A DNA stretch of 64,000 nt from positions 682,001 through 746,000 of the forward strand of contig NZ_CP075682.1 in NCBI RefSeq assembly GCF_018603435.1, written 5' to 3'. This document shows positions 17,590 to 25,133 of the stretch, piece after piece. The DNA is from Chryseobacterium sp. ZHDP1 (GTDB lineage: Bacteria; Bacteroidota; Bacteroidia; Flavobacteriales; Weeksellaceae). Position 1 is the stretch's first letter, and every line of letters starts with the position of its first letter. Both the position numbers and the translations under genes were made by a program. The notes under the pieces were generated by a model, which was not told the DNA's origin, ran no database searches, and saw only the letters and a program-made list of their open reading frames with translations.

Positions 17590-18288
17590 TTAGATTTCAC
17601 AACCGTCTGTATCACACGAAGCTCCGTTATCCGAAAGATTTTTTAACGGAGTTATCGTTTCATCGTAAGTCTGCTGCAATGCACTGGCAAAAAGTTCTAC
17701 AGGCTGTGCTCCGGAAACGGCATATTTTCCGTTCAGTACGAAAAACGGAACACCGGAAACTCCATTATTCCTCGCTTCTGTAATGTCTCTGCCAATTTCT
17801 TGATGATATTCTTCGGAAGCTAAAACCTTCTGAGCTTCTTCCCGATCAATCCCCAAAGAACCGGCAAGATCAACCAATGTTTCCACATCTCCTACATTTT
17901 TACCATCTATAAAATGAGCAATGAAAAGGGCTTCTTCCATTTCGTTTGCCTTATTGTATTTTTTGGCTAAATGCAATAATTTATGAGCAGAAAATGTATT
18001 GGTAATCAAAGCTTTTTCGAAATTAAAATCAATTCCGGCTCCGCTTCCCATCTGTTTTACCTGCGCGATCATCTGCTGCGCCTGAGCTTCAGGGAAACCT
18101 TTCTTTTCTTTAAAATATTCGGAAGTTGTCTTTGTTTCTTTCGGGTCTAAAGTAGGATCTAACTGAAAACTTTTCCACTCTACTTCTACCTGATCTTTAA
18201 AAGGCAGATTTTCCAGTGCTTTTTCAAAATTGTTTTTTCCTATATAACAGAACGGACACATCACATCCGACCAGATTTCTACTTTCAT
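17590..18288 (-). CDS. DsbA-family thiol oxidoreductase (FrnE-like), cytosolic
   Basis: A 232-aa thioredoxin-fold protein with the redox motif C11-P-F-C14 at the very N-terminus, an inserted helical domain, and the cis-Pro segment GVSGVPFFVLNGKYAVSGAQ. There is no signal peptide, so it acts in the cytoplasm, as FrnE-type proteins do. The tail has two further cysteines (ASCDTDGC). It is 10 nt upstream of the nucleosidase gene. Confidence 0.93.
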   Translation of the reverse strand: MKVEIWSDVMCPFCYIGKNNFEKALENLPFKDQVEVEWKSFQLDPTLDPKETKTTSEYFKEKKGFPEAQAQQMIAQVKQMGSGAGIDFNFEKALITNTFSAHKLLHLAKKYNKANEMEEALFIAHFIDGKNVGDVETLVDLAGSLGIDREEAQKVLASEEYHQEIGRDITEARNNGVSGVPFFVLNGKYAVSGAQPVELFASALQQTYDETITPLKNLSDNGASCDTDGCEI

Positions 18289-18625
18289 TTTTATTAAATT
18301 AAAAAATTATATTCTTTTTATTGATTATCCGTTATTAATCATACTGTTTTTAACGCAAAGGATCGCTGAGATTTTTTTTAACAGCTATTCGTTCTTAAGT
18401 TCACAGAGTCGTTTGACTACGTCGAATCTTAGATTTCACTTAAATAAGCACACAGAGCGTTTTTTTATTTTTAAATTCTTTTTTTTCGGTTTTTTTTAAT
18501 TAAAAACAGCAGTACAAAAATACTCAATTTACTGCTAAAAAATTTACTGCATTTATTGGTTTTGCTGATGAAAGGTATTGACGGAAATATTTCATTGTTT
18601 TATAAATAATCAGGAAATTTGCTCC
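18289..18625. other. Gene-free spacer between divergent dsbA-like and MBL genes
   Basis: No convincing gene. It contains TTAACGCAAAG at 18350-18360, which resembles one arm of the CGCAAAG repeat family, and several T-runs. No clear promoter core was found. Confidence 0.5.
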
Positions 18626-19357
18626 ATGAAAATCATACCACTGAAAGAAGGAAATTTTTCTACCAATAAAACCAAAGATTTTACGCTTTTAACTGAAGAA
18701 AATAAAGATACGGTTAAAGGAATCAGAATGTCTGTTACTCCTTTTTTAATCATTACAGAAAAAGATACTATTCTTCTGGACGCGGGAATCGGATGGAAAA
18801 ACGAAGAGGGAAAAACGGTGATTTCAGAAATTCTGGAAAGGGAAAATGTTCATCCTGATCAGATTACCAAAGTTTTACTTTCTCATCTTCATAAAGACCA
18901 TATTGAAACCACAATTACCAGAACCGAAAACGGATTTCAACCTACTTTTCCGAATGCGGAAATCTACATCCAAAAACGCGAACTGGAATTTGCTATGGAA
19001 AATAAAGGAAATTATTCTTTTGATTTTGATACGCTTGAAAAGCTGATCGAGCTTGAAAATATTGTCTGGATGGATGAAGACAAGGGAAATATTACGGACG
19101 AAATTTCCTTTGAAGTTGTGGGTGGTCATACTCCTTTTATGCAGGTGTTTTGGGTGAAAGAAGAAAATGAAACTGTTTTTTACGGAGCGGATAATCTTCC
19201 TCAGCAATCTTATTTAAAATATCATCTGGCTTACAAAAGTGATTCTGACGGAAAAAAAGCGATGAATTTAAGGATGAAATGGGAAAAAGAAGCTATCGAA
19301 AACCATTGGAAAGTTTTATTGTACCACGATCTGGATACTGCAGTTCTGGAATTCTAA
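18626..19357 (+). CDS. MBL-fold metallo-hydrolase
   Basis: A 243-aa metallo-beta-lactamase fold protein with the metal motif HLHKDH (in LLSHLHKDHIE), a bridging-ligand region near GGHTPFMQVF and YGADNLP, and a late His in YHDLD. It is of the lactonase/glyoxalase II-like group. I take the ATG at 18626 rather than an upstream TTG at 18578, because the fold begins at MKIIPLKEG. Substrate unknown. Confidence 0.85.
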   Translation: MKIIPLKEGNFSTNKTKDFTLLTEENKDTVKGIRMSVTPFLIITEKDTILLDAGIGWKNEEGKTVISEILERENVHPDQITKVLLSHLHKDHIETTITRTENGFQPTFPNAEIYIQKRELEFAMENKGNYSFDFDTLEKLIELENIVWMDEDKGNITDEISFEVVGGHTPFMQVFWVKEENETVFYGADNLPQQSYLKYHLAYKSDSDGKKAMNLRMKWEKEAIENHWKVLLYHDLDTAVLEF

Positions 19358-19363
19358 ACAAAA

Positions 19364-19391
19364 AAATGGTTTAAAGATCATTAAACCATTT
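19364..19391. terminator. Bidirectional terminator between convergent MBL and HTH genes
   Basis: AAATGGTTTAA (19364-19374) and TTAAACCATTT (19381-19391) form an 11-bp perfect stem. It overlaps the last codons of the leftward HTH gene. Confidence 0.75.
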
Positions 19392-19712
19392 ATAAATATC
19401 CATCTCAGAAGCAATATTAAGCTTTTTACGAAGCCTGTTCTTACGGTTTTGTATTGCTTTGGGAGTTACAAACGTGTACGTTGCAATCTCTTTAGTCGTT
19501 AAATTCAGTTTTAAATAAATACAAAAAATAAGTTCTGAGTTTTTAAGATTGGGCTGGATTGCAGATAATTTACTGAAGAAATCCGGCTCAACCAATCTGA
19601 ATTTATTCAGCAGACGGGGCGAATTTTCTTTCGCTAATGCTAAAATCTCGTCCTGTACAAAAATCTTTTGGTTTAAATCTTCTAAATTGAATTCAGTCTT
19701 TTCGTTTTTCAT
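19371..19712 (-). CDS. Small LuxR/GerE-type helix-turn-helix protein
   Basis: A 113-aa protein whose second half is a LuxR-type HTH (NSELIFCIYLKLNLTTKEIA then TPKAIQNRKNRLRKKLNI). Flavobacterial LuxR proteins usually carry long TPR and coiled-coil parts in front; this one lacks them and has only a short helical N-terminus. Either it is a stand-alone DNA-binding subunit or the tail of a shortened gene. No longer reading frame is visible upstream. Target unknown. Confidence 0.8.
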   Translation of the reverse strand: MKNEKTEFNLEDLNQKIFVQDEILALAKENSPRLLNKFRLVEPDFFSKLSAIQPNLKNSELIFCIYLKLNLTTKEIATYTFVTPKAIQNRKNRLRKKLNIASEMDIYKWFNDL

Positions 19713-20273
19713 AATTTCTCATCTCTACTAATTTCTGACGCTTTCCAAAAAAGCTTCAGCATAAATTTCTACGCTCTTTTACTTCGGTTCCGCAGTTTAT
19801 TTTTTATCGGTTGAAGTAATTTTTCAGTTTTGAATATTTTACTATTTCAATACCATTTATTTGCTTATTTTTTCTTTGTTTTTGAATTTATGATTAAAAT
19901 AATATCGTGAAAACAACGATTAAGATTTTAGCCAAAGACAAAGAAAGAAAAAATGATTAAAATTTTATATAATTAAAATACCACATACATACCACGTTAT
20001 TCTTCGGGCAGCCTTATTTTTCGGGATATTTTTTTTGACATTTTCAATTAACTGTGAACAAAACTAGAAGTTTTTGTCATCTTTTTTTATGATTACAATC
20101 AATTGCACATGAAAATATAGTCTAAAGCCGGAACTGAAAAACTTTTTTCCTTTGTAGTATTTTGAAAATCAAAAAATTACCCACTTTGATACATAAAAGT
20201 GATCAGGAAAAATAAATTAGTCCGGACTGTTTAAAATCTAATAACGAAATATAGGATAAATGACTGGAAAAAA
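19713..20273. other. 561-bp gene-free spacer with a tandem direct repeat
   Basis: No gene is supported. ATACCAC occurs at 19978-19984 and again at 19989-19995, spaced 11 bp apart, one helical turn. The surrounding sequence is very AT-rich with partial inverted similarity (TTTTTTCTTTG near 19870, CAAAGAAAG near 19938). It may hold the long upstream region of the HTH gene. Confidence 0.4.
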
Positions 20274-20927
20274 TTAAAGATTCAGTTGTTTCTGAAATTC
20301 TTCAAAATATTGCGCGAGATGGAGACCGTCTGCCAAACCGTGATGCGCTTCTATAGAAACCGGAAGAAACTTCTTTCCTTCTCTGATACTGAATTTTCCG
20401 AAGGCGATTTTAGGAATGCATTCTTTAGGATCAAAATTCGTAGGATGCAGCAGCGCGCTGAAAGAAGTCCAAGGAATAGAAGTATGCCTGATATGATTGA
20501 TCGGTAAACCATCATTACTGATTCCCAGTCCTTTAGAATTTTGTACGGTTTTTACCTGTTCCTGAAGTCTTTCATTAAAAACTTCAAAATCTTCAGAATA
20601 ATGAAAAAATGAAAACCCGAAAGTTCCGTCTTCCCTGCCAATTGTACTTCCCACATGAACCTCATCATATAAAATTACCTCATCATTTACAATTCTCAGT
20701 TTCAGGGCATCTACAGAGTTTACAGCTATCATGGATTTGTAAAGATATGCCGCAAAAAACGACTGTTTATTTTTTTTCGCCTCATCATAAGCTTTGGTAC
20801 AGTCCACTTCCGAAGTAAATCCGAAATAAGGGCTTTTCATTTTAGAAAAAAATTCGAAATGCTCTTTCCTGTTCCAGCTCTCAATATCTATAATCTTCAC
20901 TGCTCTATTTTTTGCAAATGTCTGCAA
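20274..20927 (-). CDS. Chloramphenicol acetyltransferase-like protein
   Basis: A 217-aa CAT-fold protein. The active-site motif HHGLADG is at residues 195-201, matching the HHxxxDG motif of type A CATs, and the family's N-terminal pattern IDIESWNRKEHFEFF is present. Whether it acetylates chloramphenicol cannot be judged from sequence; many chromosomal homologues are housekeeping acyltransferases. It stands alone, with no mobile-element signs. Confidence 0.88.
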   Translation of the reverse strand: MQTFAKNRAVKIIDIESWNRKEHFEFFSKMKSPYFGFTSEVDCTKAYDEAKKNKQSFFAAYLYKSMIAVNSVDALKLRIVNDEVILYDEVHVGSTIGREDGTFGFSFFHYSEDFEVFNERLQEQVKTVQNSKGLGISNDGLPINHIRHTSIPWTSFSALLHPTNFDPKECIPKIAFGKFSIREGKKFLPVSIEAHHGLADGLHLAQYFEEFQKQLNL

Positions 20928-21045
20928 GATTTATCAATTATAAAAATTATCAGGAAATAAATGCATCCGGCAACGTATTTTTGTACAGGATTTGCAGTAA
21001 AATCTCCAGATTATTATTTAAAGTTTGTGTAAACTAATTTTAAAT

Positions 21046-21213
21046 TTAACCGCAAAAGGTACAAAAGACTTTATTGGATTTATTTTAAGTGTTTCAAAAG
21101 TCTGCAAAGAGAAAAAAATCTTTGATTTTTTTTTAACTTATGTGTTCTTTTTTCATTTAGGTATTAAACTTAAACAACTAAAGTGTTACAATCTTTTGCA
21201 TCTTTTGCGGTAA
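21046..21213. repeat. 168-bp inverted-repeat element upstream of the dehydrogenase gene
   Basis: The left end TTAACCGCAAAAGGTAC... (21046-21068) and right end ...GCATCTTTTGCGGTAA (21192-21213) are inverted. Its length and ends match 6630-6797, and it too is followed by AAAAGTTTAAAC. Fills most of the 20928-21250 spacer; no gene inside. Confidence 0.8.
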
Positions 21214-21250
21214 AAAAGTTTAAACAAATTTTTCAACAAAACTATTGGAA

Positions 21251-22093
21251 ATGAAAGAAAAAGCAGGATTTATCGGATTGGGAAATATGGGATATCCTAT
21301 GGCGAAAAATTTAGAAAAAGCGGGAGTTCCGTTATCCGTTTACAACAGAACTCCGGCAAAGGCGGAAGATTTTAAAGAAAATTCTGTTGTTTATGATACG
21401 GTGGAAGATGTCGTAAAAAACAGCGATATCATTTTTACGATGCTTACCAATGACGAAGCAGTAAAAGACGTTTATCAGAAAATACTTTCACTGGATATCT
21501 CAGAAAAGCTTTTTATTGATATGAGTACGATTTCGCCGGAAATGACTGGAGAAATTTCGAGTGCGGTAAAAATAAAAGAAGCGGGTTTCATTGATGCTCC
21601 GGTTGCCGGAAGTACAAAGCCTGCCGCAGAAGGCACACTGCTGATTATGGCGGGTGGAGAAGAAAAAGATCTCAAAAGAGCGGAACCTTATTTACAGAAA
21701 CTGGGAAAAACCATTAAACATTTGGGAGAAAACGGAAAAGGAATTGCAGCGAAGCTTTCGGTGAACTATTTTCTTTCAGCGATTTATCAGGGACTTGCGG
21801 AAACAGTTCTGTTTTCGGATAAACTGGGAATCGACCGTAAAGATATGCTGGAAATCATTAATGAAAGTGCTAGCGGAAGCGGCGCTACCAAAGTAAAGAC
21901 ACCACTTTTAACGGAAGAAAATTATGATCCCGCTTTTGCTTTGGATTTGATGCTGAAAGATATTGTACTGGCAAAGAATGCAGGGGCAGATTTTCCATTG
22001 TCTGAAACGTTAATCAGAACGTATCAATCTGCTCATGATGAAGGTTTTGGAAAAGAGGATGTGATCGGGATCATTAATTATCTGAAAAAATAG
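21251..22093 (+). CDS. NAD(P)-dependent beta-hydroxyacid dehydrogenase (GLYR/HIBADH family)
   Basis: A 280-aa reductase of the 3-hydroxyisobutyrate dehydrogenase family. It has the Rossmann motif FIGLGNMGYPMAKNL at the N-terminus, the substrate motif DAPVAGSTKPAAEGTL and the catalytic lysine in KLSVNYFLS. Likely substrates are glyoxylate, succinic semialdehyde or similar aldehydes. I use the ATG at 21251, two codons after a TTG at 21245. Confidence 0.92.
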   Translation: MKEKAGFIGLGNMGYPMAKNLEKAGVPLSVYNRTPAKAEDFKENSVVYDTVEDVVKNSDIIFTMLTNDEAVKDVYQKILSLDISEKLFIDMSTISPEMTGEISSAVKIKEAGFIDAPVAGSTKPAAEGTLLIMAGGEEKDLKRAEPYLQKLGKTIKHLGENGKGIAAKLSVNYFLSAIYQGLAETVLFSDKLGIDRKDMLEIINESASGSGATKVKTPLLTEENYDPAFALDLMLKDIVLAKNAGADFPLSETLIRTYQSAHDEGFGKEDVIGIINYLKK

Positions 22094-22231
22094 CGCTCCA
22101 AAAATCTTCTTAAAATATATCGTTTTCTCCGATTTTTCTGTGGATTTTTTTAATTGTGGTCGGGTTTTTGAATAAACAACCGTAATTAAAATTCAGTTTT
22201 AAAAGAAAACCAATCACAAAAATATAATATT

Positions 22232-22741
22232 ATGTCTACAGAAAATCTTACCCACACGGAAGCGATTAAAAAAATTAAGGAATTATCTGAAAATGCAAAA
22301 ATCTGTATGTTTTGTACAGAACTGGAGAAACTTCCGATCAATTCTCGCCCGATGTCGCTTCAGGAAACCGATGACGAAGGAAATCTCTGGTTCATTAGTA
22401 GCGATACAAGCAACAAAAACTTTGAGATAAGGGATGATAAAAGAGTACAGTTATTTTTCATGAACAATTCTGATTATGAATATCTTTCAGTGTATGGAGA
22501 AGCTGCCATCTATAAAGACCGATCAACCATTGAAGATAAATGGTCGCCAATGGCAAAAGCATGGTTTGAGGAAGGAAAAGATGATCCGAATGTATCAATT
22601 ATCCGTGTAGAACCGAAAGAAACCTATTACTGGAATACAAAAGCCGGAAAACTGGTAAGTCTTTTCAATTTTGTAACTTCGGCCATTACAGGAAATACAA
22701 CAGATAATTCCGACGGCGTGGAAGGAAAAGCAACGGTTTAA
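22232..22741 (+). CDS. Pyridoxamine 5'-phosphate oxidase-family general stress protein
   Basis: A 169-aa flavin-binding split-barrel protein like Bacillus general stress protein 26. Features are MFCTELEKLPINSRPMS, GNLWFISS, DDKRVQLFFMN and WFEEGKDDPNVSIIRVEP. It binds FMN/FAD and is unlikely to be the vitamin B6 enzyme PdxH, because it lacks that enzyme's C-terminal region. It opens a long run of stress genes. Confidence 0.9.
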   Translation: MSTENLTHTEAIKKIKELSENAKICMFCTELEKLPINSRPMSLQETDDEGNLWFISSDTSNKNFEIRDDKRVQLFFMNNSDYEYLSVYGEAAIYKDRSTIEDKWSPMAKAWFEEGKDDPNVSIIRVEPKETYYWNTKAGKLVSLFNFVTSAITGNTTDNSDGVEGKATV

Positions 22742-22805
22742 GATTTGTTTAAAATAATTTGAAAAATGGTTTGTGTATCAACACAGTTCGTTTTTCGGAC
22801 AAATA

Positions 22806-22833
22806 AAAAGCAGTGGAGAAATTCACTGCTTTT
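22806..22833. terminator. Terminator between convergent genes
   Basis: AAAAGCAGTG (22806-22815) and CACTGCTTTT (22824-22833) form a 10-bp stem with a T-rich tail on both strands. Confidence 0.85.
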
Positions 22834-22847
22834 GTTTTGTCTGATGG

Positions 22848-23639
22848 TTAAAAATTTTTCACAAACCCGATTCCTACATTTCCTTTCTGATAGTAAGGCA
22901 TCATCATTGCCTGAGATTTTTCCGGCTTTCCGCCTAAGAGTTTATTGATTTTCGGATAAAGCCAGTACGCAAGTTCTGTGGATAAAATCCCGAATCCTGC
23001 TCCGCCAATAACATCTCCGAACCAGTGTTTGTCATTCAGCATTCGATATACTCCTGTAAAAACGGCTAAAGAATACCCCGAAATTCCCAGCAAAAGATTA
23101 TGGTCTTTATATTCCCTGAACATAAACTGCGCCGATGCAAATGCAATTGCCGTATGCCCCGAAGGAAAAGACAGCCTGTTGGAATGATCCGGTCTTTCTT
23201 CTTTTACAGCGTGTTTCAGCGGAATAGTAATGGCGGAAGTTATCATCATGGAAGTTCCGTAGATAATGCTTCTGTCACGGAAATTATGTTTTCCTTTTAC
23301 TCCGAGCGCATTCAGACCATAGACTAAAACTGCGGGAGCAAATTGTGTATAATTATCCAGTTTAATATGATCCGGTTTATGTTCGCTTATTTCGTATTGC
23401 GTAGAAGAATTCAGGTTTTTTAGTTCATCAATGCTCAGACTGGCAATTCCGTAAGAAATCAGTACGGTAGGAACGATAAGCTTTTTATAGCTGAACTGAT
23501 GCGTCTTATCTTCAGGAAGACTTTTAAGAACCATTGCAGAATCTGCATTATCCTGAAACTGCAGGCTGTCCGCTTCCTGAGCGGAAATCAGTTGAACACT
23601 TCCGACAATCAAAAATAGTCCTGCAAAGAATTTTTTCAT
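22848..23639 (-). CDS. PAP2-family membrane-associated phosphatase with signal peptide
   Basis: A 263-aa acid phosphatase of the PAP2 family. An N-terminal signal peptide ends near residue 20 (IGSVQLISAQ region). The three catalytic motifs are KHAVKEERPD, FPSGHT and YRMLNDKHWFGD. It probably removes phosphate from a lipid or undecaprenyl-pyrophosphate-like substrate in the periplasm. A TATATTTG -7 box is at 23696-23703 on this strand. Confidence 0.9.
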   Translation of the reverse strand: MKKFFAGLFLIVGSVQLISAQEADSLQFQDNADSAMVLKSLPEDKTHQFSYKKLIVPTVLISYGIASLSIDELKNLNSSTQYEISEHKPDHIKLDNYTQFAPAVLVYGLNALGVKGKHNFRDRSIIYGTSMMITSAITIPLKHAVKEERPDHSNRLSFPSGHTAIAFASAQFMFREYKDHNLLLGISGYSLAVFTGVYRMLNDKHWFGDVIGGAGFGILSTELAYWLYPKINKLLGGKPEKSQAMMMPYYQKGNVGIGFVKNF

Positions 23640-23695
23640 ATAATAAAATTTAATGATGAAAAGATCAGAGTATGAATATACATAATATTATTTTT

Positions 23696-23703
23696 CAAAT
23701 ATA
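23696..23703 (-). promoter_or_regulatory. -7 box for the PAP2 phosphatase gene
   Basis: Minus strand reads TATATTTG, a full consensus match, about 57 nt upstream of the ATG. A clear -33 TTG is not seen. Confidence 0.5.
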
Positions 23704-23763
23704 AGCGAAATCTTAAAATACAGTTTTACATAATTTTCATGCTTATCGGGAATTGCATAAAAT

Positions 23764-23797
23764 AACCCACACAAAAATGTGTGGGCTAAAGCTAATT
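23764..23797. terminator. Hairpin after the SDR gene with GGGCTAAAGC repeat core
   Basis: CCCACAC and GTGTGGG pair around AAAAAT (23765-23784), followed by CTAAAGC. The GGGCTAAAGC core recurs at 47118-47127. It lies downstream of the leftward SDR gene and may terminate it. Confidence 0.55.
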
Positions 23798-23816
23798 TAT
23801 AAAATAAGGCTGAGTT

Positions 23817-24569
23817 TTATCCGTTAACAACGATTCCTCCGTTCGGATGCAGAACCTGTCCGGTAAACTGTGCAGCGTCTTCGCCTGCCAAAAAAAGGAA
23901 ACTGGAGGCAATTTCTTCTGGTGTAGCATTTCTTTCAAAAGGAGGTTTGTCCGGATCTTCTTCCTCTTCATCAAAAGTTTCTTTGGTTAATGGAGTTGCT
24001 ACAGGTCCCGGAGCAACGGCATTTACACGGATTCCTTTAGGTCTTGCCTGCAATGCCAGAGATCTTGTAAAAGAAACAATGGCACCTTTTGTTGCTGAAT
24101 AATCGAGGAGTTCAGGATGTCCCTGATAAGCCACTGCGGAAGTGGTATTGATGATAGAACTTCCCTCTTTCAGATACGGAAAAACAACCTTCGTTAATAA
24201 AATCATACCGATTATATTTGAATTGAATGTTGTCCGGATATTTTCTTCTTCGAGTTCTTCGATACTTTTTGAAGGAAACTGTGTTCCGGCATTATTAACA
24301 AGAATATCAACCTTTCCGAATTCTGAAATAACTTTTGAGGTTACCTCTTCACAAAATTCATAATCATTAATATCTCCTTTGTAAACAGAACATTTTATTC
24401 CTGCAGCTTCAATTTCTGATTTCGCTTTTTCTGCATCTTTTTCATCGGAATGATAGATAATCGCAATATCTGCTCCTTCTTCAGCAAAAAGTAGCGCAAC
24501 AGCCTTTCCAATTCCACTGTCGGCTCCTGTGATAAGAGCGGTTTTACCGTCTAATTTCAATTTCCTCAT
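23817..24569 (-). CDS. SDR-family oxidoreductase (YghA-like stress type)
   Basis: A 250-aa short-chain dehydrogenase. It has the cofactor motif TGADSGIGKAVA, LVNNAGTQFP, the catalytic Tyr and Lys in YSATKGA, and the C-terminal GQVLHPNGGI. These features match the YghA/GsiB-neighbour class of stress-induced aldehyde or sugar reductases. Its ATG touches the stop of the cinA-like gene (1-nt overlap), so the two are one transcript. Confidence 0.93.
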   Translation of the reverse strand: MRKLKLDGKTALITGADSGIGKAVALLFAEEGADIAIIYHSDEKDAEKAKSEIEAAGIKCSVYKGDINDYEFCEEVTSKVISEFGKVDILVNNAGTQFPSKSIEELEEENIRTTFNSNIIGMILLTKVVFPYLKEGSSIINTTSAVAYQGHPELLDYSATKGAIVSFTRSLALQARPKGIRVNAVAPGPVATPLTKETFDEEEEDPDKPPFERNATPEEIASSFLFLAGEDAAQFTGQVLHPNGGIVVNG

Positions 24570-25069
24570 TATTTCAAAATTAAAAGCTGATTGATCTCAC
24601 TTTTAAAACAGCCTAAAATAAATTCGGTGTAATACAACTGAGCGTTCAAAGCCTGTGTTTTCGGATGAAGTTCCAGTTTTTTAGTGAGAACAATTTCTCC
24701 TTTGTAGGCAAAAGAAAAGTAAGCAAAAATCTTATACGAAGAATTACGGATCGGCGTACAATATCCTGTTGTGGCAATAGACCAGTCGGATTCGAAAAAC
24801 TTTGCGACATTAAGAGCCATAGTTTCTGCGATATTTTCCGAAACGCAGTCACATTCTTCACCTTCTGTCTGATCTACATTCAGAAGTCTCACTTTTTCGG
24901 GTAAAGTATAGGCTGTCATTCCGCCTTTGTAAAACAATGATGCATTGGGCATTTGTGAAAAGGCAAGCTGTAAACATCCGGAGGTTACGCTTTCTACCAC
25001 AGAAATTGTTTCATCAGCGGTAATCAGCGACTGACTGATGTAATCTAAGAGGTTTTTTTGAAATTCCAT
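24569..25069 (-). CDS. CinA C-terminal domain protein (nicotinamide-nucleotide amidase-like)
   Basis: A 166-aa stand-alone CinA/PncC domain, with SVTSGCLQLAFSQMPNAS, FYKGGMTAYTLPEKVRLLNV and the late TGYCTP segment. Family members deamidate NMN to recycle pyridine nucleotides. The N-terminal COG1058 domain is absent. It is upstream of and coupled to the SDR gene and lies beside catalase, so it probably belongs to the stress response. Confidence 0.88.
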   Translation of the reverse strand: MEFQKNLLDYISQSLITADETISVVESVTSGCLQLAFSQMPNASLFYKGGMTAYTLPEKVRLLNVDQTEGEECDCVSENIAETMALNVAKFFESDWSIATTGYCTPIRNSSYKIFAYFSFAYKGEIVLTKKLELHPKTQALNAQLYYTEFILGCFKSEINQLLILK

Positions 25070-25133
25070 AATCTTTACTATTTTATGTGGTTGTGGTGTA
25101 TATCTAATTTTTGTCTTTTCAGATCAAAATTTA

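Noticed and set aside
20274..20927. Acquired chloramphenicol resistance gene
   Set aside because: The CAT motif is present, but there are no mobile elements nearby and its base composition matches its surroundings, so acquired resistance is not supported.
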